This document shows positions 25,243 through 35,174 of a DNA stretch of 64,000 bases, piece after piece. Source of the DNA: Laetiporus sulphureus 93-53 (lineage: Eukaryota > Basidiomycota > Agaricomycetes > Polyporales > Laetiporaceae); contig NW_024468568.1 of NCBI RefSeq assembly GCF_001632365.1, forward strand, positions 127,654-191,653, written 5' to 3'. The notes under the pieces were generated by a model. That model searched no databases, was not told the DNA's origin, and was given only the letters and a program-made list of their open reading frames with translations. Every line of letters starts with the position of its first letter. Position 1 is the first letter of the stretch. The translations under genes were made by a program, and so were the position numbers.

Positions 25243-26445
25243 ATGGACCTCGTGCTCAACGTTGCCGACGACCTTCTCCTTGACCAAGTCTGGGCGAGCG
25301 TATTGCCGGCGTCTGCTTTCGCGTTACCTCCAACTGCGGCGTTCGTTAAGGCGTCCCTTAACAGCTCGTCACATTTACCTATCATAGCCTCAGATGCCTC
25401 CAAGTGGTCCCAGCTAATATCATATATCCCTCACCCTCCCCTCTCCGTTGACTACCTTGCGTCCGACGAGCTCGCCCTCTCCTACGCATCCGCGTGGCCG
25501 CGCGACTACATCCCACGCCAGCTGATCTCCCTCTTCGTCGTCACGCTCATCGGCATCCACATCCTCTACTTCGTGTTCGCATGGCTATCGTACAAGTATA
25601 TATTCAATCACGAGATGATGAAGCACCCGAAGTTCTTGAAGGATCAAGTCAAGGCCGAGATTCATCACAGCCTGCAGGCCTTTCCCCTGATGACTCTCTT
25701 TACTCTGCCGTGGTTTGAAGCAGAGGTGATGGGCTATTCGAAGCTGTATGACAACGTGGACGAGTATGGGTGGGGCTATCTCCTGTTCTCAGTATTTTGG
25801 TACGTCATTTCTACATCTCGCGAATCTCACGTTTTTCTCATCGTTGCTGCAGGTTCCTTGTCTTCACAGACTTCGGAATCTACTGGATTCATCGTTGGGA
25901 GCACCACCGGCTCTGGTACAGGTGGCTACACAAACCGCACCACAAGTGGATCGGTAAGTGCAATTGCCGCACATCCGGTTCGCACTCGTCTCTTACCACC
26001 CCTGTTTCCCCTCAGTGCCCACGCCCTTTGCGTCTCACGCCTTTCACCCGCTCGATGGCTACTTCCAATCCCTCCCATATCACTTCTTCATCTTCATCTT
26101 CCCCATGCACCGCGTGCTCTATCTCGGCCTCTTCGTGTTCGTCAACTTCTGGTCTATTCTCGTGAGTAGCATCCGGCTCTGTACTTCTCTCGCCCTTGCT
26201 CATCGTCACTGCAGATTCATGACTCCGACATGATCACCGGCCACCCCCTCGAGACCATCATCAACGGGCCTGCGCACCACACACTGCATCACCTCTACTT
26301 TACTGTCAACTATGGCCAATACTTCACTTGGGCAGACCGCATGGGTCACTCGTACCGTCAACCGCTCTCCGAGCTTGATCCGCTGCTCGAAGTCCACGCT
26401 GCTGACGCGAAAAAGCAAAAGGAAGCACTGGGCAAGGATCAGTGA
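25243..26445 (+). CDS. ERG3: ERG3, C-5 sterol desaturase
   Basis: ERG3 introduces the C5=C6 double bond of ergosterol precursors in the ER, using a di-iron centre held by eight His. Four exons close exactly: 25243-25799, 25853-25953, 26016-26161 and 26215-26445, giving 344 residues. Hydrophobic helices follow [13 protein letters not shown]. The His boxes of the fatty acid hydroxylase superfamily are present in order: HRWEHHR, then HKPHHKW, then HHTLHH near the C-terminus. [14 protein letters not shown] and [13 protein letters not shown] are typical of sterol desaturases. The N-terminal 100 residues (with a start [17 protein letters not shown]) resemble fungal ERG3. The last residues ([11 protein letters not shown]) are basic and Lys-rich, as expected for an ER-resident membrane protein. 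Confidence 0.95.
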
Positions 26446-26721
26446 TTCCCTCTGTCTCATATGTGAGACGATGACGTGTGGAATAAACTATCGCTATTAG
26501 TCGCTATCGTTAGAGCGGGATGGACTGTTGCTTAGGATCTCATGTAATCGCGTCGACGACGTTAATGGAACAGTGCTGTATTGTGATGACCACTTCATCC
26601 CAGCTGTGATCTGCATGGAAAAGGACTTTGACAATGACGATAGATGATATAAGACAACGAGTAGCAGCATAGCAGTCAGACAGGTAGTGTTCTCTTTCGC
26701 GCTTTCTTCGTTCGCCCTCCC

Positions 26722-28267
26722 TCATCGCTTCGCCGGCTTGCGTTTCACCTCGTCGTCTTTGCATGCGTGCAGCATGATCTTGTTTGGGTGGCCAGGTGTC
26801 ATGCCCGAGTGTCCCTTGGACCAGTCGTATGAGACAGCGTACGCGAAGATCGTGCCATTTCGGTTGAAGCTGGTCGTGGGCACGGGTCCAGGCGCGGGCT
26901 CGAAAGCTGCGAGAACAAGAGATGAGCCGATGTGCTCTGACAAGGTGAACATGCAAACGCACACTTGAGGCGCGTACGCGCATCCTTGTCCCAGTAGTTA
27001 ATCGTGCCGTCAGAGCCTGTGAATAAGCGTCAACTTCGAGCGCCCACGCCGTCACGAGAGATCTGACGCACCACAAGTGGAGAATGTTCCATGCACGGGG
27101 TGGAAAGAGATGTCATTGACGGCATACACGAGTGACTGGTCTTTGGCTGCCGCCGATGCGTCTCGCCGATGGCATTTGAAAGAAAAGTTGTTACTTTGAA
27201 AAGGTGTCAGGCGAACTATTATCAGAGACACGAGCAACATGGACGTACGAGACATCTTTCTCGTCGACATATCTGTCATAAATGTACATGTTCGGTCAGA
27301 ATTGCAAGTAATGCTGTGTGTATAGGACATACTGAATTGCAACTCGGCCCTCGACGCTACCAACTGCAAATCCATTCGCTTGGGGGAAACACGAGACGAC
27401 TCGGGTCTGCCACTTGAGTGGTGATACGATGGTCTGCAAGAGCGTGTCATCTACTGGAGCATGATTTTAAGGTTATGCATGCCGACCTTAAACGGGCTGG
27501 TGGGATTCGTGAGGTTGAAAATCTGGATGTGCCGCTCAGCCGTGCCGACAACCATCAGCGGGTACACAACATCCAACGTATAGCACCGCTCTGGCAGCTG
27601 CACTGAGGAAATTGGAGTCGGTGTGCGTACGTCCCAGTACTATACAACGCGGAAGTGCGCGTCAGCCGTCGGTTGTAGGGACCACATCGTGTGCATGTGA
27701 GGGTGAAGGCCCACCTTCAATGTCTTGTCCCAGCTGCCAGTGACGAGGATGCCACCCTGTGGCATTTCAATCCATCGCACGCACTTGATGGGCGCGTCGT
27801 GCTGGGCGACCTGTGTAGGCTGGCCTGTTTGGGTGTCAAACATCCTGGCCGCGTTGTCTGCGCCGCCTGATAGCACTTTCGTTCCATCCTAGGTGATGTG
27901 GGATGACATGAGACCGGTTAAATCATACTGCGGAGATAGGAATCGGATACCTTGTTCCAGCATACACTCAACACGGGCCCCTGGTGTGGAAATATCGCCT
28001 TCCCTTGCGTCTGACCATTCTGGCTCACTTCGTAAATGCGTACCTACCCCCAACCAAAGCAAGAGACGCGTCGACTATTAGAAGCAGCAAAAGGCATCAG
28101 ACATCATCACTGACGTTATTATCCCAGCTCCCTACAGCGAGGTAGTCAGCCTGCGGCGAGAAGGAGAGGGACGAGATGGAGTCCGAGGGAGGGTCGGCGA
28201 CCTCGATATCCTTATCTCCCTGAACGGCCGTAGTCGCGGTCGTCGTCGGCGCGTTGAAGAATGACAT
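26722..28267 (-). CDS. RAE1: RAE1/GLE2, mRNA export WD40 protein
   Basis: RAE1 (yeast GLE2) is a WD40 propeller that binds the GLEBS motif of Nup98-type nucleoporins and works in mRNA export. The ATG at 28267 starts MSFFNAPTTTATTAV. The first exon ends at GSWDNN, and the next begins VRIYEVSQNGQTQGKAIFPH. Later exons give DGTKVLSGGADNAARMFD, CVRWIEMPQGGILVTGSWDKTLK, YWDVRTPTPISSVQLPERCY, VVGTAERHIQIFNL, WQTRVVSCFPQANGFAVGSVEGR, FKCHRRD, YAVNDISFHPVHGTFSTCG and YDWSKGHSGM; the frame stops at 26722. Together these span the seven blades in family order. About eight exons are needed; some inner splice sites are approximate. The end RKPAKR is basic. Confidence 0.93.
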
Positions 28268-28420
28268 CGTCCACCGCCAGATGAATGCGTGAAAGGGAGG
28301 AGAGAAGTGGCAGGGAGAACGTGCGGTTGAGATCAACTCGCGCTTCAAGTGTTCGTCTATATATGGTAAACAAGATCATGCATTGACGCTGGCGGCCATT
28401 TAGCCTGCAAACATCGATGC

Positions 28421-29035
28421 ATGTATCGGAAGATAACCGAGATGCTCGAAAGCCGGCCGGATCTACACATTGAACTCGTGTGGATCCCTGGTCATGCTGG
28501 CTTTCTGGGCAATGAAGTCGTTGACCGTCTGGCGAAGCACGGTGCGTCCTCCCCAGCCAATCATCCACCTTCACTGGTGTGGGCAAAGGGAACTGCACGC
28601 ATAAGAGCCCTTCATAAGTGGAGGCGTGACTTCCGTCGCGACGCACATCCATCCGAATTCCGTGCAGCAGTCACGACCAAGCCTAAATTAACCTTGCATC
28701 GTTACTTCAAGAAGAACGAAGACCATCGTAATGTCGAGTGCCGACTTGTCCAGCTGCTCATGGGGCATGGTCACGTCGGTAGCTATTACCATCGCTTCGT
28801 GGCAGAAGAATCCACACAGTGCCAGTGCCGCACCACTAACCTACAGACACGCGAGCATTTGCTCGTCCACTGCCCGCTCTACACCCACAGTCGCCACCAT
28901 CTAGGCAACCCTGCACATCCCATTCGACTCAAGCGGCTTTTCGCCTCCAAACACGCTCGACAAAAGCTCGCGGCGTTCCTCACGGAGACGGATGCATTCA
29001 CCAAGACCTCGCTGGTTCCCTGGGACCCAGGCTGA
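28421..29035 (+). pseudogene. LINE ORF2 C-terminal fragment (RNase H, zinc knuckle)
   Basis: 204 open codons run without a stop from the insertion junction to 29035; the ATG at 28421 lies in the target-site duplication and is not the original start. The conserved GHAG..GNE..D block of retroelement RNase H is intact. A CxC..H..C cluster typical of LINE C-termini follows. The absence of internal stops suggests a young insertion. The end of the protein is FTKTSLVPWDPG. Confidence 0.85.
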
Positions 29036-29175
29036 GGGGTTTCTTTGTTATCGTGCTGCTATGCATGCCCTGTATCCGATCCTGGGTGCGCCCAGTCCGC
29101 CGTAGACACCACTTTGTACCCACACCTACGACCGCCTTCGGCGGTATATAAATAGTACTCAAAAAAAAAAAAAAA
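28425..29175 (+). mobile_element. 5'-truncated LINE insertion with poly(A) and TSD
   Basis: The block 28425-29160 ends in a run of about 16 A (29161-29176). It is flanked by a direct repeat of at least 14 bp, ACATCGATGCATGT, at 28411-28424 and 29176-29189. This is the signature of target-primed reverse transcription. The inserted sequence encodes, in one frame, the C-terminal part of a LINE ORF2: the end of an RNase H-like domain (VWIPGHAGFLGNEVVDRLAK) and then a Cys/His segment (CQCRTTNLQTREHLLVHCPLY), stopping at 29035. The 3' UTR is about 125 bp. The endonuclease and reverse transcriptase are absent, so the copy is dead on arrival. The RNase H domain points to a Tad1-like or related fungal clade; this is inference. 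Confidence 0.92.
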
Positions 29176-29278
29176 ACATCGATGCATGTGGGCATATAGT
29201 ACACAATAGCTACAGAATAAAATACGATAAGCGTTCGATGACTATAATATACAGTCCGTAAGTGTGTATCAACGTTTA

Positions 29279-31806
29279 CTATCCACCTGGTCCATGTCGA
29301 CGGGCATCACAACGAATTGTCGGAAAGTACGACTCGGCGGACTCATTCGTCGCGTCTTCGTCCGACTCTGACAGCTCAGTCAGAGAGCTTCGATCATCCC
29401 AGTCAAAGCTGCCTCGTCGCGACCCGGTACGGGCATCGGTCCTCTCGTATGGAGCATGTTGAGGGATGTTCCGTCCAGCAGTCCTCCATGTGCCGGAACC
29501 CGAGGATGGAGTCCTGCTATGCCGCGGCCTCGGCGATGACATCGGTATCGGTGTCAGCGGGGAGTCAGGAGGCGTAGGCAAGGGACTCTTGCACATAGAG
29601 TTCTTCAGCTTGGGTGGCACAGTCGTGATCAGCACCTCGGGGCGCGGAGGAATCCTAATCGTCAGTTTTGTCTTGCGCGCTTGTGGTCTGCTCTTCTTCA
29701 CGACGGGCAGGATCAACCGGGCATTCTCGCTAACCTTCGCAACGTTGGCCTTCGGCCGCTTCGACATCTGAGGTTTATACGGCGCCACCTTGCGTTTCTT
29801 CGTCGATGAAGATGATGAACGTGCCTCCGATTGAGGGCCACCCTTTCGCTTCTTGGTACCGCTCGCATTGCTGACCTGCAAGCTCTCCTCTAATTTTGTC
29901 GCCAATGCAGCTTCCTCCCTTCGCCGTTTCCTCTCTGCAGAAGCCTGCTTCGCCCTTTCCTCCCTCTCCAGTTCCTCATGTACCATCCGCGCGAACTCCT
30001 GCGCATCTCCTCTTATCCAGACGTCAAATACGCCATCCCACTCTCTCGTAGGTACCGGAAAGTCGAGGTTCAAATAGATGACTCTAATAGGTGCCTCTTC
30101 CTCATACGCAGGAGAACGGCGTGGCGATGGCGCAGGAGTGGCGAGGCCCATCTCGGTGGTAGAATGCTCGCTCTGTGAGCCGCTCGAAGGCAATGGACGA
30201 GAATGGACTGCTTTGGAGAATTCTCGCACAATCCTCTTGGTTCCGGGCACCCGTAAGCTGGTACCCACTACCAACAGTAGGTCTGCGCCCGCTCGCCCCT
30301 TTCCCTTGGAGCTACCTATGAGGTCTCGCCTCACGATATCGCCGACCTCTTCACCATCCTTGTGCATCTCGTTGTACAGCACAACGCTTGGACGCAACTT
30401 CCCTACTCCTCGCGAGCGCTTGCCTACCAGTTGGCGAGTCTCCTCGACGGCGGTACATTCGGGACAATACGGCGGTCTCCCCTCGCTGAGCGCAGGTAGA
30501 TACTCTCGCAACGGGAACGAGTGCGTGCATGTCTGGCAATGCATCGACTGCAACGTACCGTGCAAAGGTATGCATCGGGGAGTCTCCATGGGCGGAGTGA
30601 GAAGTCGAATGTGTGGCGGCTCAACGGCAGTGGAAGGACCAGGATCCTCAGGAACATCGTGCCTTCCCTTCGTCGAGCGATATTTGTACCTCTTGCAGTC
30701 CACCTCGGGGACGCCGAAGGTAAGGCCTGATTTCTGTTCAAGAGCATCTATGTTCTGCGTGTAGACGCGGAGAAGACGTCGGCGGTCGTCCAGCACACGA
30801 AGCAACTTGTGGAAGGAGGTCGGTACAGCAGTCTCAGAGAGTTCAGACAGTTGGGCTATCATTTGACAGAACATGGATGTCGTGCCCTCGGACTGTGGCG
30901 AATTAACGTCAGCATTACGTCTGCACATGACAAATCTGTACAGGTGAGCTTGACGTATGCGCAAACATCTCTCCATGTAGCGAGGAGCAGGTGACAAGAC
31001 CCATACGGCATATTATCCGCTCGCGCCACGTTGCAGAACAGCCTCCGTCTGTTAATTGATTGCATCGGACACGCATAGTCCCGATACGCCTGTTGGCAGT
31101 AGGTTTGGCTTTCGTGGGGCGACCGTTGGACGATTATCTGCGATGGGCTATAAAGATGAGAGATGCCGTGGACTCATCTATAAGACGAGAGCCTGAGCTT
31201 GACCTGTCGCCTCACCGACAAGCCGTGGGATGCCTCCGGCTACATCGCAACTCGTACACCACAACAATGCCAGGAGTCGTCATCGAGACGGAATACACCA
31301 GAGTGCACGAGAATACATCGCGGTCTCAAAAACACTCACGTTAAATACTGATGCATCGAATAAGTCTTTCCCGGAGCTCAGGGCTGGGTTGTCTTTCTTC
31401 AGGCTTTGAAACAGCCCGTCAGACGAGCGGAAGTCCGGGATGCCTGCTTGCACGGAGATCCCAGCACCTACAAGAGAAAGCAAAATTATCGCTTGCTTGA
31501 AAACGTGCGCAACGTTCGCCACGCACCGCAAACGACTGCGATCCTGCGCGCCTTCATCACGGCTTTAACGACCTTCTTGACATGTGCGGCTGGCTCTGGC
31601 GAAGGCATGAGAAATGACGGTGCTTGCGGAAACGGCGACGACGCCTGCAGTGGGACGAAGACCGTCATGAAGTTGAGGACACCCGCGCGGGCAGGCGATG
31701 AGGCAATGGCGATGGCCGTCGGAAAGGGGACGCTGGTCGTGTCCGGTGTGCGCGGTGTGTTCGAGTTCGTGCAAACTGGGTGGCGCGGTCCGTTTGCGGA
31801 AGGCAT
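29279..31806 (-). CDS. Sirtuin, HST3/HST4-type NAD-dependent deacetylase
   Basis: Three exons close in phase: 31806-31527, 31467-31340 and 30892-29279, giving 673 residues (or 627 from the ATG at 31668). The Rossmann motif is restored across intron 1 as VVCG-AGISVQAGIPDFRSSDG. VYTQNIDALE holds the NAD-binding Gln-Asn-Ile-Asp, PLHGTLQSMHC holds the catalytic His, and two Cys pairs (CQTC and CPEC) bind zinc. RPSVVLYNE and VVGTSLRVPGTK complete the fold. Long insertions between the motifs and a basic, Ser/Pro-rich C-terminal tail of about 250 residues (many Lys-Arg clusters, likely nuclear) match the fungal HST3/HST4 group, which removes H3K56 acetyl marks. The second intron is 447 nt, far longer than others here. 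Confidence 0.92.
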
Positions 31807-32399
31807 TGCATCGAGATCTGGGTCATGTGCTTCTCGGCGCTCGCACTTGGGTGTAGAGGCGACGAGCGCCGGTTCCAAATAACAGGCACCGCAGAAAGGT
31901 GGGGAAGGATAATGATACGACAATATGAGCAACGCAGTGTATATGATGGCATTCATTATCAGGTCAGACCTGAACAGCAATATAGGCCACATCATGGACT
32001 ATGTATGGCTGCAGATCAAGTTGATGTGGTTGTGTGGTACCTGTAGAGAGTCATGCAATGAACTGGATGCCTTCATTCAATGAAGGATAATGCTCAATGA
32101 GGAGGACACAGCCTGATGGTGATGTGGAACAAATCAATGGGATAAGCAGCACTAAAAACAAATGATGCACAAATTACTGAAAAAGAGTTAAACTGCAGCT
32201 CAGGGATTATATAAAGCAGAGCAAGGACAGTATAGAAATAGCCAAATTTCATTCTGTTATTTGAAACTTGAATAAGTTGGTGATGAGCACCAGTTTCAAA
32301 TAACAGTTATCAGAGAAACATGGCATAGCAGAGGAACATCAGTGATCAGTTTTAATTTTGAATACATGAACAGACACCACAGAAAGATGGCATAGCAGA
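31807..32399. other. Start of repeat-rich region, no gene
   Basis: AT-rich sequence with no supported frame. The motif GATGGCATAGCAGAG or close variants recurs at about 32320 and 32388. Here base composition changes from the gene-rich half to the transposon-rich half. Confidence 0.35.
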
Positions 32400-32448
32400 G
32401 CACATGACTGGGGACAATTACAAACACTGCACATCACGCCAAATATCC

Positions 32449-32590
32449 ACGGCAGGATATTGCAGGAATATCCCGAATTTCCTGGCGATATCCTTCAAGG
32501 ATATTGCCAGGATATTTAAAAGGATATTGCCAGGATTTAACGGAAATCCATGCAATGTTTTGGCAATATCCAGCCAGATATCCTTGCAAT
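32449..32590. repeat. Hairpin cluster built on GGATATTGCCAGG
   Basis: The arm CCTGGCGATATCC (32481-32493) pairs with GGATATTGCCAGG (32499-32511) over a 5-nt loop, with one G:T difference. Further copies of the motif follow at 32521-32535 and, inverted, at 32570-32581. The same motif recurs at 34345-34405. The cluster probably belongs to a short non-coding repeat family. Confidence 0.7.
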
Positions 32591-33239
32591 GTACGTTCAT
32601 GGATATTGCTCTGTTCTTCGTGGCTCGCTCCCGGTACCCTACGGCATGCATATATCCACATTAAAAATCACAAAATCATATATTATTGTCTCCTGAGGCT
32701 ACTACATGCTAGAGGGTCTTATATGGTACAGTAGCATATGCAATACTCATTAAAGAGACACACAGCCTGTGCTCTGGATCACTGATGTGCATAAGTGCAC
32801 TTCAGCAGAGCCAGAGTGCGATAACTGGAAAGTCAAAGATACCTGCATGCGAGAACATCATTAACAAGTTCTCTATATGGGTGAAAACGGCGCACGCACT
32901 GTGTGACTAGCTCAAGACGCAGACCCCACAAGTGGAGGTTCTGCGTCGACCGCCTGCATCATCGATTGCTACTACAATGACATCAGTCGGATGAGCATAC
33001 AATCATAGTAAAGAAGCATACCATAGCCAAATGTTGAAGCACTGAACAAGGCCATGGTGTTGTAATATCCTAGCATGTAGTCAGCTTGGACATCACAAAT
33101 GATGATGACAATATTACCTATGTATGGTTATGCTCAGGTGCCACTCGGTGCTGATATTGTTCACGATTCTGAGTAAGTAAATTGAGTTCAAGCACTGCGA
33201 TGATATACCCTCACTGATAACACTAGATCAACGAGTGGC

Positions 33240-34020
33240 GCAGCTCTCGAGATGCTCTACAGGAGAAGATGGACACTTTGTTCGTGGAGAAGCAGCACCT
33301 GGAAGAGCTCATATCACACACTTGGAGTGAGCTCCATCAGAAACCGATGCAGAGCTCAGGGCGTGTGCCGATGCAGAAGCCAAGGTAGAGTCATTGCAGG
33401 TGGAGAAGCTGGCTGTGGAGCTCGCATTCGAAGTTAGTCAAGGAGCTTGAGGCGAGAATTGACCAGAAATATACTTCTAAGCTCAATATCGAAGACTTGT
33501 TATGAACCACTCAAGCCGACAAACTTCCGCTTGACGGAGCACATGTGCAAGCTCTCTCCGATGTCCAGAAGAAGACTGCCAAGGTAATCGCAGAGCGCGA
33601 GCACTATGCTAGACTGGAGAAGGAACTTCGCACGATGAAGGGAAAGCACCGAGAGTTGCCTGCATCGCAGTCAAACAGTCAGACAGAGCTTGAAGCCAAG
33701 ATCGCTGCTGAGCATGATGCTCGAGTCCAACTCAAGGAAGAATGCGAGCATCTCCTGGCGAAGAAGCAGAATCTTGAGATTACGTGCTCAAACACCAAGA
33801 TGGAGCTCCATGAAAATATTTCTCTAGCAGCTGCAGAGCACGCTCGCTTGGAAGAGGCGCTCGATATCAAGGTCGCCGAGGTCGCCGAGGAGTGCAGTGC
33901 ACGTGCCGAGCAAGAGCAGGCACCAGATACAGGCTGAGTTGAAAGTGAAGGCTATTGAAGCCGGCGCTGGGCACGAAGCGCACTTGGAACCAGAGAACGA
34001 GATCCAGCAGCTGTAGGCGG
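33240..34020 (+). pseudogene. Decayed coiled-coil protein gene
   Basis: A heptad-rich frame of 130 codons (33545-33937) starts MQALSDVQKKTAKVIAEREH and is full of Glu, Lys, Leu and Ala (for example EAKIAAEHDARVQLKEECEHL). Related coiled-coil text continues upstream in other frames (about 33250-33470, EKMDTLFVEKQHLEEL) and downstream (to about 34020), but is broken by stops and frame changes. No ATPase head or other domain is visible. It looks like the relic of a long coiled-coil gene; it could also be an intact small gene with unusual splicing. It lies between two hairpin-repeat clusters. Confidence 0.45.
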
Positions 34021-34309
34021 AGGTGCAAGAGGTGGAGATTTGCATTTGCGGAGCATTCAGGAACCTGAGGCACAGGAGGAGGAATGCAACTTGGTTCTAT
34101 ATGCACAGTGTAGACAGGTTGGGACCTGGAAGGCAGGATCAACAAGGGCAGTGAGGAACACTAGGCCCGATGGAAAGAGAGGAGAGAGGAGAGAGGAAGG
34201 GGTCGAGCACTATATATGCAGTTGATATTGACAATATTGGCAGCTGTTAGCTGAAGTACATGGAGAAGACTGCGACGCGCACCGATCACATGAGCATATC
34301 TTGCCTTAT

Positions 34310-34424
34310 CCTGTCCAGAAAATCGCCAGAATATTCACCTCAAAAGATATTTCCAGGATATTGCCGGGACATTCCAACTTTCCTGGCAATATCCCCCCAG
34401 GATATTTTGAGTCAACACGCAGTG
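34310..34424. repeat. Second GGATATTGCC hairpin cluster, cut by gap
   Basis: GGATATTGCCGGGA (about 34357) pairs with TCCTGGCAATATCC (34381-34394) over an 11-nt loop with one mismatch. Additional partial copies (AAGATATTTCCAGGATATT, CAGGATATTTTG) surround it. The cluster runs into the assembly gap. Confidence 0.65.
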
Positions 34425-35174
34425 NNNNNNNNNNNNNNNNNNNNNNNNNNNNNNNNNNNNNNNNNNNNNNNNNNNNNNNNNNNNNNNNNNNNNNNNNNNN
34501 NNNNNNNNNNNNNNNNNNNNNNNNNNNNNNNNNNNNNNNNNNNNNNNNNNNNNNNNNNNNNNNNNNNNNNNNNNNNNNNNNNNNNNNNNNNNNNNNNNNN
34601 NNNNNNNNNNNNNNNNNNNNNNNNNNNNNNNNNNNNNNNNNNNNNNNNNNNNNNNNNNNNNNNNNNNNNNNNNNNNNNNNNNNNNNNNNNNNNNNNNNNN
34701 NNNNNNNNNNNNNNNNNNNNNNNNNNNNNNNNNNNNNNNNNNNNNNNNNNNNNNNNNNNNNNNNNNNNNNNNNNNNNNNNNNNNNNNNNNNNNNNNNNNN
34801 NNNNNNNNNNNNNNNNNNNNNNNNNNNNNNNNNNNNNNNNNNNNNNNNNNNNNNNNNNNNNNNNNNNNNNNNNNNNNNNNNNNNNNNNNNNNNNNNNNNN
34901 NNNNNNNNNNNNNNNNNNNNNNNNNNNNNNNNNNNNNNNNNNNNNNNNNNNNNNNNNNNNNNNNNNNNNNNNNNNNNNNNNNNNNNNNNNNNNNNNNNNN
35001 NNNNNNNNNNNNNNNNNNNNNNNNNNNNNNNNNNNNNNNNNNNNNNNNNNNNNNNNNNNNNNNNNNNNNNNNNNNNNNNNNNNNNNNNNNNNNNNNNNNN
35101 NNNNNNNNNNNNNNNNNNNNNNNNNNNNNNNNNNNNNNNNNNNNNNNNNNNNNNNNNNNNNNNNNNNNNNNNNN
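34425..35174. other. Assembly gap (750 N)
   Basis: A run of N. The first sequence after it is the inner part of a Tc1 element terminal repeat, so the missing part must hold the outer left end of that element. Open frames read across the N run are artefacts. Confidence 0.99.

Noticed and set aside
30078..30764. 228-codon frame on the plus strand
   Set aside because: It lies exactly opposite the sirtuin exon with zinc and NAD motifs; a mirror of GC-rich codons.
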